Part shown: piece after piece, positions 1-5,557 of the stretch
Layout of the letters: each line of letters starts with the position of its first letter
Position numbering within the stretch: position 1 is the first letter of the stretch
From: an uncultured Eubacteriales bacterium
GTDB taxonomy: Bacteria; Bacillota; Clostridia; Peptostreptococcales; Anaerovoracaceae
Direction of reading: 5' to 3'
Length of the DNA: 5,557 nt
NCBI GenBank assembly: GCA_902803725.1
Contig: CADCRD010000007.1
Coordinates: forward strand, 1 to 5,557
The notes under the pieces: generated by a model
Database searches by the model: none
What the model was told of the DNA's origin: nothing
What the model saw: only the letters and a program-made list of their open reading frames with translations
Program-made: the position numbers and the translations under genes

Positions 1-1199
1 CCGTATTCAGTTACGACATTGAATGCCTGGCTCCTCGGGTCAGTGATAGCATCGCCGTTGAATGTCGGAACGATTCTTGATTTGAGGTTGCCCTGCTTGT
101 CTTTGTATGATGAAGTCATGCAGATATAAGCCTGGCCGCCGTTTGACATATATGCTCCTGTCAGGAAGTCGAGCTGGCCGCCTGTTCCGGAGATCTGTCT
201 TGATCCGGAACTCTCGCCGTTGATCTGTCCGTAAAGGTCGATGGATACGCAGTTGTTGATGGATACGAAGTTGTCTATCTGGCTGATCACATACGGATCG
301 TTGCAGTAGTCGATTCCTGTTGTCAGGACGGACGGGTTGTCAGCTGCCCAGTCATAAAGATTCTGAGAACCGAGTGCAATGCCGAATACAGTCTTATGTC
401 TGTCGATGTTTTTCTTTGCATTTGTGATCTTTCCTGCTTCGTAGAGATCATAGTAAGCATCTGCCAGCAGCTCTGTGTGTACGCCGATGTCTTTCAGATC
501 TGATTCTGAGATCTTTGCACCGATAACGTTTGCAAGTCCGCCGATACCCAGCTGGATCGTTACTCCATCCTTCAGTTCTGAAACGATGATGTCAGCGATC
601 TTTGTGTCGATATCTGTCGGTGCCGGTTTTGGCATTGTTGACAGCGGGCCGTGCTCACCTTCAACTATCGCATCTACTTCGGAGATGTGGATAACGTTCT
701 GTGTGCCCTGTACCTTTGGCAGATTTTCGTTGACCTCGAGGATAATGTAATCAGCAACATCCATGACAGCTCTTGCTGAGCAGCAGCTCAGTGAGAAGTA
801 AAAATATCCGTGATCGTCCATCGGCGATACCTGCATCATAGCAACGTTTACAGGAGCATGTCCTTTTCTGTAGTATGACGGCAGATTCCTGAAGATCATC
901 GGGCTGAAGCTTCCAAGGCCCTTGTCGCACAGTTTTCTTTCATAGCCTGACATGTACCAGGAATTGTAGTGGAAGTGTTCTCTTGTCGGATCTGATTCGA
1001 TAGTTTCCAGCGGATGAAGAACGAGATATCCTCTGATTTTAACATCGAACAGCTCTTCCTTTCTCTTTGCGAGCGCCTTGTCAAGGATTTCCGGAATACC
1101 AAGACCTACTACATAGTCCACCCAGTCACCGCTCTTGACGACTTTCACCGCTTCTTCCGGTGTCTTTAATTTTTCATTGTACTCTTTGATAAAATCCAT
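1..1199 (-). CDS. Acetate CoA-transferase, butyryl-CoA/4-hydroxybutyrate type (3'-truncated by window edge)
   Basis: Cytosolic enzyme of the acetyl-CoA hydrolase/transferase family, which moves CoA between an acyl-CoA (butyryl-, 4-hydroxybutyryl- or similar) and acetate in anaerobic fermentation. The frame is open for 399 codons plus two bases from an ATG at 1199. It begins MDFIKEYNEKLKTPEEAV, as in butyryl-CoA:acetate CoA-transferases. The N-terminal domain spans about residues 1-190 (NSWYMSGYERK at 79-89, QVSPMDDHGYF at 123-133, EVNENLP at 155-161, ISEVDAIVEG at 172-181). The C-terminal domain starts near 195, with QLGIGGL at 216-222, the likely catalytic glutamate E243 in HTELL (241-245), and the CoA-site glycine loop SGTGGQLDF at 337-345. 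The sequence stops at VVTEYG (395-400), so roughly the last 45-50 of about 445 residues lie outside the window. The family is clear; the acyl substrate is not. Some N-terminal segments differ from the classical butyrate enzyme as I remember it, so a 4-hydroxybutyrate or other acyl-CoA specificity is possible. Confidence 0.93.
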   Translation of the reverse strand, partial: MDFIKEYNEKLKTPEEAVKVVKSGDWVDYVVGLGIPEILDKALAKRKEELFDVKIRGYLVLHPLETIESDPTREHFHYNSWYMSGYERKLCDKGLGSFSPMIFRNLPSYYRKGHAPVNVAMMQVSPMDDHGYFYFSLSCCSARAVMDVADYIILEVNENLPKVQGTQNVIHISEVDAIVEGEHGPLSTMPKPAPTDIDTKIADIIVSELKDGVTIQLGIGGLANVIGAKISESDLKDIGVHTELLADAYYDLYEAGKITNAKKNIDRHKTVFGIALGSQNLYDWAADNPSVLTTGIDYCNDPYVISQIDNFVSINNCVSIDLYGQINGESSGSRQISGTGGQLDFLTGAYMSNGGQAYICMTSSYKDKQGNLKSRIVPTFNGDAITDPRSQAFNVVTEY

Positions 1200-1209
1200 T
1201 TGCGTTAAA

Positions 1210-1217
1210 CCTTTCTT
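1210..1217 (-). promoter_or_regulatory. Ribosome-binding site of the CoA-transferase gene
   Basis: Read on the minus strand this is AAGAAAGG, a good purine-rich Shine-Dalgarno sequence. It lies 10 bases before the ATG at 1199 and supports that start codon. No other in-frame start with a better site was seen. Confidence 0.7.
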
Positions 1218-1234
1218 AATAATTAACTTATAAT

Positions 1235-1250
1235 GATTGACAACGATTGA
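1235..1250. repeat. Two GATTGA direct repeats exactly 10 bp apart
   Basis: GATTGA occurs at 1235-1240 and again at 1245-1250, separated by CAAC, so the copies lie about one helical turn apart on the same DNA face. The pair sits between the candidate promoter and the ribosome-binding site of the leftward CoA-transferase gene. It would therefore fall in its untranslated leader or just downstream of its transcription start. Such phased repeats can be regulator half-sites, but the unit is short and AT-rich and may be chance. Confidence 0.3.
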
Positions 1251-1261
1251 TCATTTTTAAC

Positions 1262-1279
1262 GTGTTAATATTATCACAT
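1262..1279 (-). promoter_or_regulatory. Candidate Rex-like (or Crp/Fnr-like) operator over the CoA-transferase promoter
   Basis: On the minus strand this is ATGTGATAATATTAACAC. I compared it with the Rex consensus TTGTKAANNNNTTMACAA recalled from Bacillota work; 11 of the 14 specified positions match. The inner 16 bp (1262-1277) form a near-perfect palindrome with one mismatched pair. Rex is a repressor that leaves DNA when NADH is high, and it is known to control butyrate and other fermentation genes in Clostridia, which fits the downstream gene. The same bases also resemble a Crp/Fnr site, TGTGA-N6-TCACA, at 9 of 10 positions. The region is AT-rich, so a chance match remains possible. Confidence 0.4.
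1270..1278 (-). promoter_or_regulatory. Candidate extended -10 promoter of the CoA-transferase gene
   Basis: The minus strand reads TGTGATAAT, that is a TG-N extension followed by GATAAT (five of six matches to TATAAT). No good -35 hexamer is seen; the 17-bp position gives TGTCGA (1293-1298). Transcription would begin near 1263, leaving a leader of about 63 bases. The element lies inside the Rex-like palindrome, so a bound repressor would cover the -10 region. Confidence 0.4.
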
Positions 1280-1628
1280 AGTTGAGATTTATTCGACAGA
1301 AATTTTTAATTTTCCTTTCGCGAAGAGCCATGGCTCATCCAGGCGCAGATCACTTTCAAAAAAAATCATTTTTGTTTCAATGGAATTTGCACTTGCGTTG
1401 TTTATTTTTGCATACATTCTGATTGAATTTGTTCTCATCCCCAGTGATTTTGACGACTGATATTGATAGTTTTTATCGAAACACAAAATATGCAAATAAT
1501 CTTTTATAAAACTCTTTTACTTTAACTAGATGTTCGATTTTTTGCATCAATATAAAGGAAATCAAAAATTTTTTTGGTTCCCGAAAGCACCAAATTGCTT
1601 ACAAAATGTATCAATAATCACCTCAAAA

Positions 1629-1637
1629 TGGTACAAT
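1629..1637 (+). promoter_or_regulatory. Candidate extended -10 promoter of the RND permease gene
   Basis: The sequence TGGTACAAT combines a TG-N extension with TACAAT, which matches TATAAT at five of six positions. The -35 position is weak (TATCAA at 1609-1614 with 17-bp spacing), as is common for extended -10 promoters. Transcription would start near 1644 and give a leader of about 100 bases before the ATG at 1743. It is the best -10 element I found upstream of the permease, but it is not proven. Confidence 0.35.
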
Positions 1638-1677
1638 TGCCTTTATCCAAAACCATTGAACTGATACACTCAGTCCG

Positions 1678-1689
1678 GCCCGGCCGGGC
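1678..1689. repeat. GC-only 12-bp perfect palindrome in the permease leader
   Basis: GCCCGGCCGGGC is perfectly self-complementary and lies in a short run of almost pure G+C (1675-1689) within AT-rich DNA. It falls about 35 bp downstream of the candidate permease start site and 53 bp before its start codon. It could be an operator for a dimeric regulator or part of a stable leader structure. No U-run follows it, so it is not an intrinsic terminator on the plus strand. Confidence 0.45.
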
Positions 1690-1720
1690 AACAACTCATA
1701 ACCACATATTAAAGAACTTC

Positions 1721-1732
1721 AGACAGCCGTCT
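1721..1732 (+). repeat. Small hairpin just before the permease start codon
   Basis: AGAC-AGCC-GTCT can form a 4-bp stem with a 4-base loop ending 10 bases before the ATG at 1743. It occupies the place where a Shine-Dalgarno sequence would be expected, and none is present. The stem is short and may have no function. Confidence 0.25.
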
Positions 1733-1742
1733 AACCGATAAC

Positions 1743-4700
1743 ATGTCAAAATTCAGTGTTAAAAAACCATATATTGTTCTCGTATGTGTGCTGGTACTTC
1801 TGGTACTGGGCGTTACGGGATTCAGAAAAATGACTACGGATTTTTTCCCGAAGATGGATCTTCCGTACATTCTTGTTGTTACTTCATATCCGGGCGCTTC
1901 GGCGCAAAAGGTCGAAAAGGAGATCACCACTTCGGTCGAAAACAATCTGGCTACTGTCAACGGAGTGAAGAACGTCATCAGTACTTCATCGGAAAATGCC
2001 AGCCAGGTATTTCTGGAGTTTGAAGACGGCACAAACATGGACAGCGCCATGATCAAGGCAACAACGGCAGCCAATCAGCTGGAACTGCCTGATACGGCAG
2101 CCAAACCGGTCCTGATGGAGATTTCAATGGACATGCTGCCTGTCAGTTACGTCAGCTGCGATTACAAAAAGATGAGCGGAGGCGAACTGTCCGAATATTT
2201 AGAAGAAAACGTCATTCCCGATCTGAAGCGTCAGGATGGCGTTGCCAGCGTCCAGACCGCCGGAATAGTAAACGATTCCATTGAAGTCAATCTCAACAAG
2301 AAAAAGGTGAACAAGCTGAACAAAAAAATATATGATTCAGCTATAGAAAAGCTTGATGATGCGAAGAGTAAACTCGACTCTGCACAGAGTGCTCTTTCCA
2401 GCGCGAAGAGCAAACTCCTGAATCAGCAAAACAAGCTGGATGCTCAGGAAAAGAAAACCGAAAAGCAGACGGCAAAATACAGCAGGATGATGGACGAAGC
2501 CATCGCTACCCAGCAGGCAATGAAATCAGACTATCAGAGCCTGGAGATTTACAAGTCGGCACTCGAAGCCGAAAAATCAGCTTATCAGCAGCAGATAAAT
2601 GCCATGGGCGAGCAGGTAAAGCAGCTGCCGGAAGGCTCTCCGCTGCGCCAGACCTACGACAAGATGAAATCCCGTGTCGACCAGATCGACGTGGAACTGG
2701 CAAACCTGAGTACCAGAATGTCAGCTTCCAAGATAGCGAACCAGAAGGCCGGCGAGCAGATCAGCAAGGCAACGAAGAATTATGAAAAGGTCGAATCAGG
2801 CAAAATGTCTGCAGCGACCGCATTCGGAAGTGCCAAAGCGCAGATATCAAATGCCCTTTCACAGCTGAACGACAGTCAGAAGGAGCTGAATGACGGATAT
2901 AAAGAGTATAGAGAAAACAGAGAATCCGTATTGGAAAACGCAAATGCCGAGCAGCTTTTATCCCTCGATACACTGCAGGGGATCATCAGCGCCCAGAATT
3001 TTTCAATGCCTGCAGGATATATCTCTGACGACGAAACCAAATATCTGCTCAAGATCGACGAAGAAAGCCGCAGTCTGTCAGATATCAAAGAACTGGTTCT
3101 CATGCACATTGACGGCGTGGGCGATGTAAAGCTCTCAGATGTTGCCACTGTTAAAATGGTAAATAACAGCAGCGACACTTATGCCAAGGTCAACGGCAGC
3201 GACGCCGCTGTCCTTGCGATATACAAGACCAGTTCAGCGGGAACGTCAGCTGTTTCAAAACTGCTCAAATCAGCTGAATCAAAACTTGAAGAAGAACATC
3301 CGGGTCTTCATTTCAACAGAATGATGGATCAGGGCGATTATATCGAGATCATCATCCATTCCGTTTTTTCAAACCTGATATTCGGCGCACTGCTGGCGAT
3401 ACTGATACTGATGCTGTTTTTGCGCAGCATCCGGCCAACGATCGTTGTGGCGCTGGCTATTCCTCTTAGTGTCATATTCGCGATACTCGCAATGTACTTT
3501 ACCGATATAACGATGAACATAATTTCACTTTCCGGACTGGCTCTGGGAATAGGAATGCTGGTCGACAATGCAATAGTCGTCACAGAAAACATTTACCGGC
3601 TGAAGGCCAGAGGTGTCGGCTCTGCCCGTGCAGCGGTGATCGGAGCCAGGCAGGTGTCGGGAGCCATCATCGCCTCGACGCTGACAACGGTCTGCGTCTT
3701 CGTGCCTATACTCTTCACCAACGGTCTGACACGGGACATGATGATGGATATGTGTCTTACGATCACGTACAGTCTGTTCGCCAGCCTGATAGTTGCACTC
3801 AGCGTCGTTCCGTCACTGTCTTCGACGCTGCTCAGAAACGCACAGCCCAAACCAGATCCGGTGATCGACAAATTAAAAGAAAAATACGAGATCGCTCTTA
3901 AATTCTGTCTAAGAAGAAAAATCATTCCGATCGCTGTGGCAGTCGTTTTGCTGATCCTGTGCGCCGCGAAGGTCTTTACGACCGGCGTTGTCATCATGCC
4001 TGAAATCAGCAGCGATCAGATGTCGGCAACGATGCAGATGCCGCAAAAACAATCACAGACGGATGATTTCAATCTGGCAGATGTTATTTCAGATGAGATC
4101 CGTCAGATCAACGGTGTTAAAATGGTCGGAACCATCCAGAGCACAACACTCGGAATGGGCATGGGGCAAGACAAACAGTTTTCAACAATGATAAAACTCA
4201 AAGAAGACTATGCCGATCGAAATCTGGAGATCGCGGATAAAATAGAAAAAATACTCAAAGAAAAGAACCTCGACAGCTATACTGTGCAGTCTTCTAACAT
4301 CGACACTTCTCAGTTGTTCGGACGGGGACTTGAGGTAAATATTTTCGGCGAGGATGATGACAAGCTTCTTGGCATCAGCAAAGATGTGATGAAGATGGCC
4401 AAAGATCTCAAAGGATTCGAAAAGATCACCAATGGTCAGGATTCCAGCGAAAAAGAAATCGTTCTTGACATCAACAAGAAAAAAGCTGCCCGCGAAGGGC
4501 TGACTGTAGCCCAGGTCTATTCGGCACTGCAGAAAAAGCTCACAACTGACAAAAAGGCAACCAGCATAGATGTGAACGGCAGCATCATCGATGTCGATCT
4601 GGTCGATGAAAGAAACATGCTTACAAAGAGGAATCTGCTTGACTTTGAAATAGAGGCCGATAACAGCGGACAAAACGGTGCGGCCTCCGGATCAGGCAGT

Positions 4701-5552
4701 TCAGGCAACTATAGTTCTTCCGGTTCGGACAGCAACGACTCTGCATCAAATGAAAAGAAAACAGTTCGTCTGGGAGATATAGCCAAAATCAGTTTTAAAG
4801 ACAGCATCACAGACATCAGCCATGACAACGGTTCGCGAGTGATCAAAGTGAATGCTACAACAAAAGAAGGTTACAACACAACATTGCTCAGCCGCAAACT
4901 TGAGAAAAAAATCAAAGATTACAAGGTGCCAGACGGCTATAAACTGGAGATCGCAGGCGAGGTCGAATCTGTAAACACAATGGTTCACGACATGCTTATG
5001 ATGATCTTCGTGGCGATCATTCTGGTATATCTTATTATGGTGGCTCAATTCGCGAACTTCCTCTCACCGTTCATCGTCATGTTCACGATCCCTCTGGCAT
5101 TCACAGGCGGATTCCTGGCGCTGATGATCACAGAACACGAGATTTCCATCATCGCACTCATGGGCTTTCTGGTTCTGTCCGGCATCGTTGTAAATAACGG
5201 CATCGTATTCATCGACTATACCAACAAGCTTCGCCGCGGCGGCATGGAAAAGCGCCGCGCTCTCATCGAGACAGGAAAAACAAGAATGCGTCCCATATTG
5301 ATGACGTCTCTCACGACAATACTCGCGATGTCCGTCATGGCAGTCAGCAACGGCCAGGGTGCGGAAATGGGTCAGGATATGGCTATAGTTACGATAGGAG
5401 GTCTTCTGTACGCGACGCTGATGACACTGTTCATAGTCCCTGTAATGTACGATATCATTTACCGCAAAAAAGAACTGAAAGTCGTAGATCTCGGCGACGA
5501 ATCGACACTTGATTTTGATGAAAAAGAGCTGGTATCCAAAGAATTCATCTAA
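1743..5552 (+). CDS. RND-family efflux permease with long coiled-coil insertion (1269 aa)
   Basis: AcrB/HAE1-type inner-membrane exporter, probably ion-gradient driven; substrate unknown. It starts MSKFSVKKPY, a typical RND N-terminus, and an in-frame stop just upstream rules out an earlier start. Order: TM1 (10-27); porter domain with SYPGA (48-52); coiled-coil insertion (about 192-403) inside the first docking subdomain; return to porter sequence at ISAQNFSMPAGYI; TM2-TM6 (about 538-697) with VDNAIVVTEN at 607-616; TM7 (727-745); second porter/docking half (about 750-1075) broken by a Gly/Ser/Asn linker (975-1003); TM8-TM12 (about 1082-1240) with VVNNGIVFID at 1149-1158 and RMRPILMTSLTT at 1181-1192; acidic cytosolic tail. 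AcrB has about 1050 residues, and the insertion and linker explain most of the excess. D608 matches AcrB D407, but AcrB D408 and K940 are replaced by N609 and N1151. No adaptor gene is adjacent. Family is certain; drug, lipid or peptide export cannot be told apart. Confidence 0.97.
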   Translation: MSKFSVKKPYIVLVCVLVLLVLGVTGFRKMTTDFFPKMDLPYILVVTSYPGASAQKVEKEITTSVENNLATVNGVKNVISTSSENASQVFLEFEDGTNMDSAMIKATTAANQLELPDTAAKPVLMEISMDMLPVSYVSCDYKKMSGGELSEYLEENVIPDLKRQDGVASVQTAGIVNDSIEVNLNKKKVNKLNKKIYDSAIEKLDDAKSKLDSAQSALSSAKSKLLNQQNKLDAQEKKTEKQTAKYSRMMDEAIATQQAMKSDYQSLEIYKSALEAEKSAYQQQINAMGEQVKQLPEGSPLRQTYDKMKSRVDQIDVELANLSTRMSASKIANQKAGEQISKATKNYEKVESGKMSAATAFGSAKAQISNALSQLNDSQKELNDGYKEYRENRESVLENANAEQLLSLDTLQGIISAQNFSMPAGYISDDETKYLLKIDEESRSLSDIKELVLMHIDGVGDVKLSDVATVKMVNNSSDTYAKVNGSDAAVLAIYKTSSAGTSAVSKLLKSAESKLEEEHPGLHFNRMMDQGDYIEIIIHSVFSNLIFGALLAILILMLFLRSIRPTIVVALAIPLSVIFAILAMYFTDITMNIISLSGLALGIGMLVDNAIVVTENIYRLKARGVGSARAAVIGARQVSGAIIASTLTTVCVFVPILFTNGLTRDMMMDMCLTITYSLFASLIVALSVVPSLSSTLLRNAQPKPDPVIDKLKEKYEIALKFCLRRKIIPIAVAVVLLILCAAKVFTTGVVIMPEISSDQMSATMQMPQKQSQTDDFNLADVISDEIRQINGVKMVGTIQSTTLGMGMGQDKQFSTMIKLKEDYADRNLEIADKIEKILKEKNLDSYTVQSSNIDTSQLFGRGLEVNIFGEDDDKLLGISKDVMKMAKDLKGFEKITNGQDSSEKEIVLDINKKKAAREGLTVAQVYSALQKKLTTDKKATSIDVNGSIIDVDLVDERNMLTKRNLLDFEIEADNSGQNGAASGSGSSGNYSSSGSDSNDSASNEKKTVRLGDIAKISFKDSITDISHDNGSRVIKVNATTKEGYNTTLLSRKLEKKIKDYKVPDGYKLEIAGEVESVNTMVHDMLMMIFVAIILVYLIMVAQFANFLSPFIVMFTIPLAFTGGFLALMITEHEISIIALMGFLVLSGIVVNNGIVFIDYTNKLRRGGMEKRRALIETGKTRMRPILMTSLTTILAMSVMAVSNGQGAEMGQDMAIVTIGGLLYATLMTLFIVPVMYDIIYRKKELKVVDLGDESTLDFDEKELVSKEFI
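2316..2951 (+). other. Sub-region of the permease: predicted antiparallel coiled-coil hairpin
   Basis: Codes for residues 192-403 of the permease, rich in Ala, Lys, Gln, Ser and Glu with very few Gly or Pro. Arm 1 (about 192-294) has leucines in exact heptads at 204, 211, 218, 225 and 232, with Ala at 207, 214 and 221. Arm 2 (about 301-403) has I368, L372, L375, L382, Y386 and Y389 in 4-3 spacing. The turn is PEGSP (296-300). The flanks align with AcrB docking-subdomain sequence: the strand before (IEVNLNKKKVNKL) and the helix after (LDTLQGIISAQN). Fully helical arms of about 100 residues would be roughly 15 nm long (0.15 nm per residue). This is inferred from sequence pattern; no structure was computed. 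Confidence 0.8.
4665..4751 (+). other. Sub-region of the permease: Gly/Ser/Asn-rich flexible linker
   Basis: Codes for residues 975-1003, made almost wholly of Gly, Ser, Asn, Ala and Asp (for example ASGSGSSGNYSSSGSDSN). The neighbouring sequences, DFEIEA before and TVRLGDIAKI after, align with the AcrB stretch reading WYVRAADGQMVPFSAF. The linker therefore replaces a tight turn in the second docking subdomain. It is predicted to be disordered and exposed on the outer face. Confidence 0.75.
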
Positions 5553-5557
5553 AATGC

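Larger units (their letters stand above)
1200..1742. other. Divergent intergenic region without a convincing gene
   Basis: These 543 bp separate two divergently transcribed genes and are mostly AT-rich, with T and A runs around 1561-1575. The left part holds the CoA-transferase control signals and the right part the leader of the permease gene. The middle (about 1300-1630) shows no RNA gene, riboswitch or terminator that I recognise. It does hold a 12-bp perfect palindrome GAGCCATGGCTC (1325-1336) and a 6-bp inverted repeat TTTGGT/ACCAAA (1573-1578 and 1589-1594, 10-base loop). A minus-strand frame at 1289-1495 (68 codons, TTG start) has no ribosome-binding site and no recognisable protein family, so I do not call it a gene. 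Confidence 0.7.

Noticed and set aside
475..1102. Frames at 475-750 (plus) and 896-1102 (minus)
   Set aside because: Both lie inside the CoA-transferase gene in other frames; the continuous 399-codon frame with clear family motifs is the real one.
1237..1242. Perfect TTGACA (-35) on the plus strand and TATAAT at 1229-1234
   Set aside because: The TATAAT lies upstream of the TTGACA, and no -10 hexamer occurs 16-18 bp downstream of the TTGACA (nearest AT-rich match is about 23 bp away).
1289..1495. Minus-strand frame of 68 codons in the intergenic region
   Set aside because: It begins with TTG, has no ribosome-binding site, matches no protein family I recognise, and lies in AT-rich DNA. A decayed small gene cannot be excluded.
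1573..1594. Inverted repeat TTTGGT/ACCAAA as an intrinsic terminator
   Set aside because: The stem is AT-rich with a 10-base loop, no T-run follows it on either strand, and no gene ends nearby.
1200..1742. CRISPR array, tRNA, riboswitch or insertion-sequence ends in the intergenic region
   Set aside because: No regularly spaced repeats, cloverleaf, conserved aptamer core or terminal inverted repeats with target duplication were seen.
4182..4673. Minus-strand frame of 163 codons, and similar ones at 1709-2074 and 3593-3997
   Set aside because: They overlap the RND permease gene, whose whole 1269-codon frame shows family motifs; the opposite-strand peptides show no recognisable domain.
5554..5556. 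ATG directly after the permease stop codon as a next gene start
   Set aside because: Only one further base is visible and there is no way to judge an open frame.

Overview
The window looks like the chromosome of an anaerobic Bacillota (Clostridia-type) bacterium of moderate G+C, with AT-rich intergenic DNA. Two genes suggest this. One is a CoA-transferase of the butyryl-CoA/4-hydroxybutyrate:acetate class, typical of fermenting Clostridia. The other is an RND efflux permease whose key membrane residues follow the pattern I associate with Gram-positive RND pumps. No species can be named from this window.

Layout: positions 1-1199 hold a leftward CoA-transferase gene cut by the window's left edge; its first 399 codons are present. 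Positions 1200-1742 are a 543-bp divergent intergenic region. It holds the transferase's ribosome-binding site, a possible extended -10 promoter overlapped by a near-palindrome resembling a Rex (NADH-sensing) operator, a possible extended -10 promoter for the rightward gene, and several small palindromes. Positions 1743-5552 hold one complete, very long RND permease gene (1269 residues). Only five bases follow its stop codon.

The two genes are transcribed apart from each other and share no evident pathway. The transferase acts in cytosolic fermentation (acyl-CoA + acetate to acyl acid + acetyl-CoA). The permease is an integral membrane exporter expected to run on an ion gradient. No membrane-fusion protein, outer-membrane channel or regulator gene is visible next to it.

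The most interesting object is the permease. Inside its first docking subdomain it carries an insertion of about 210 residues that reads as a near-symmetric antiparallel coiled-coil hairpin, two arms of about 100 residues joined at a Pro-Glu-Gly-Ser-Pro turn. Its second docking subdomain is interrupted by a flexible Gly/Ser/Asn linker of about 30 residues. Together these account for most of its excess over a standard AcrB-like protein. They suggest an RND pump remodelled for a cell without an outer membrane.
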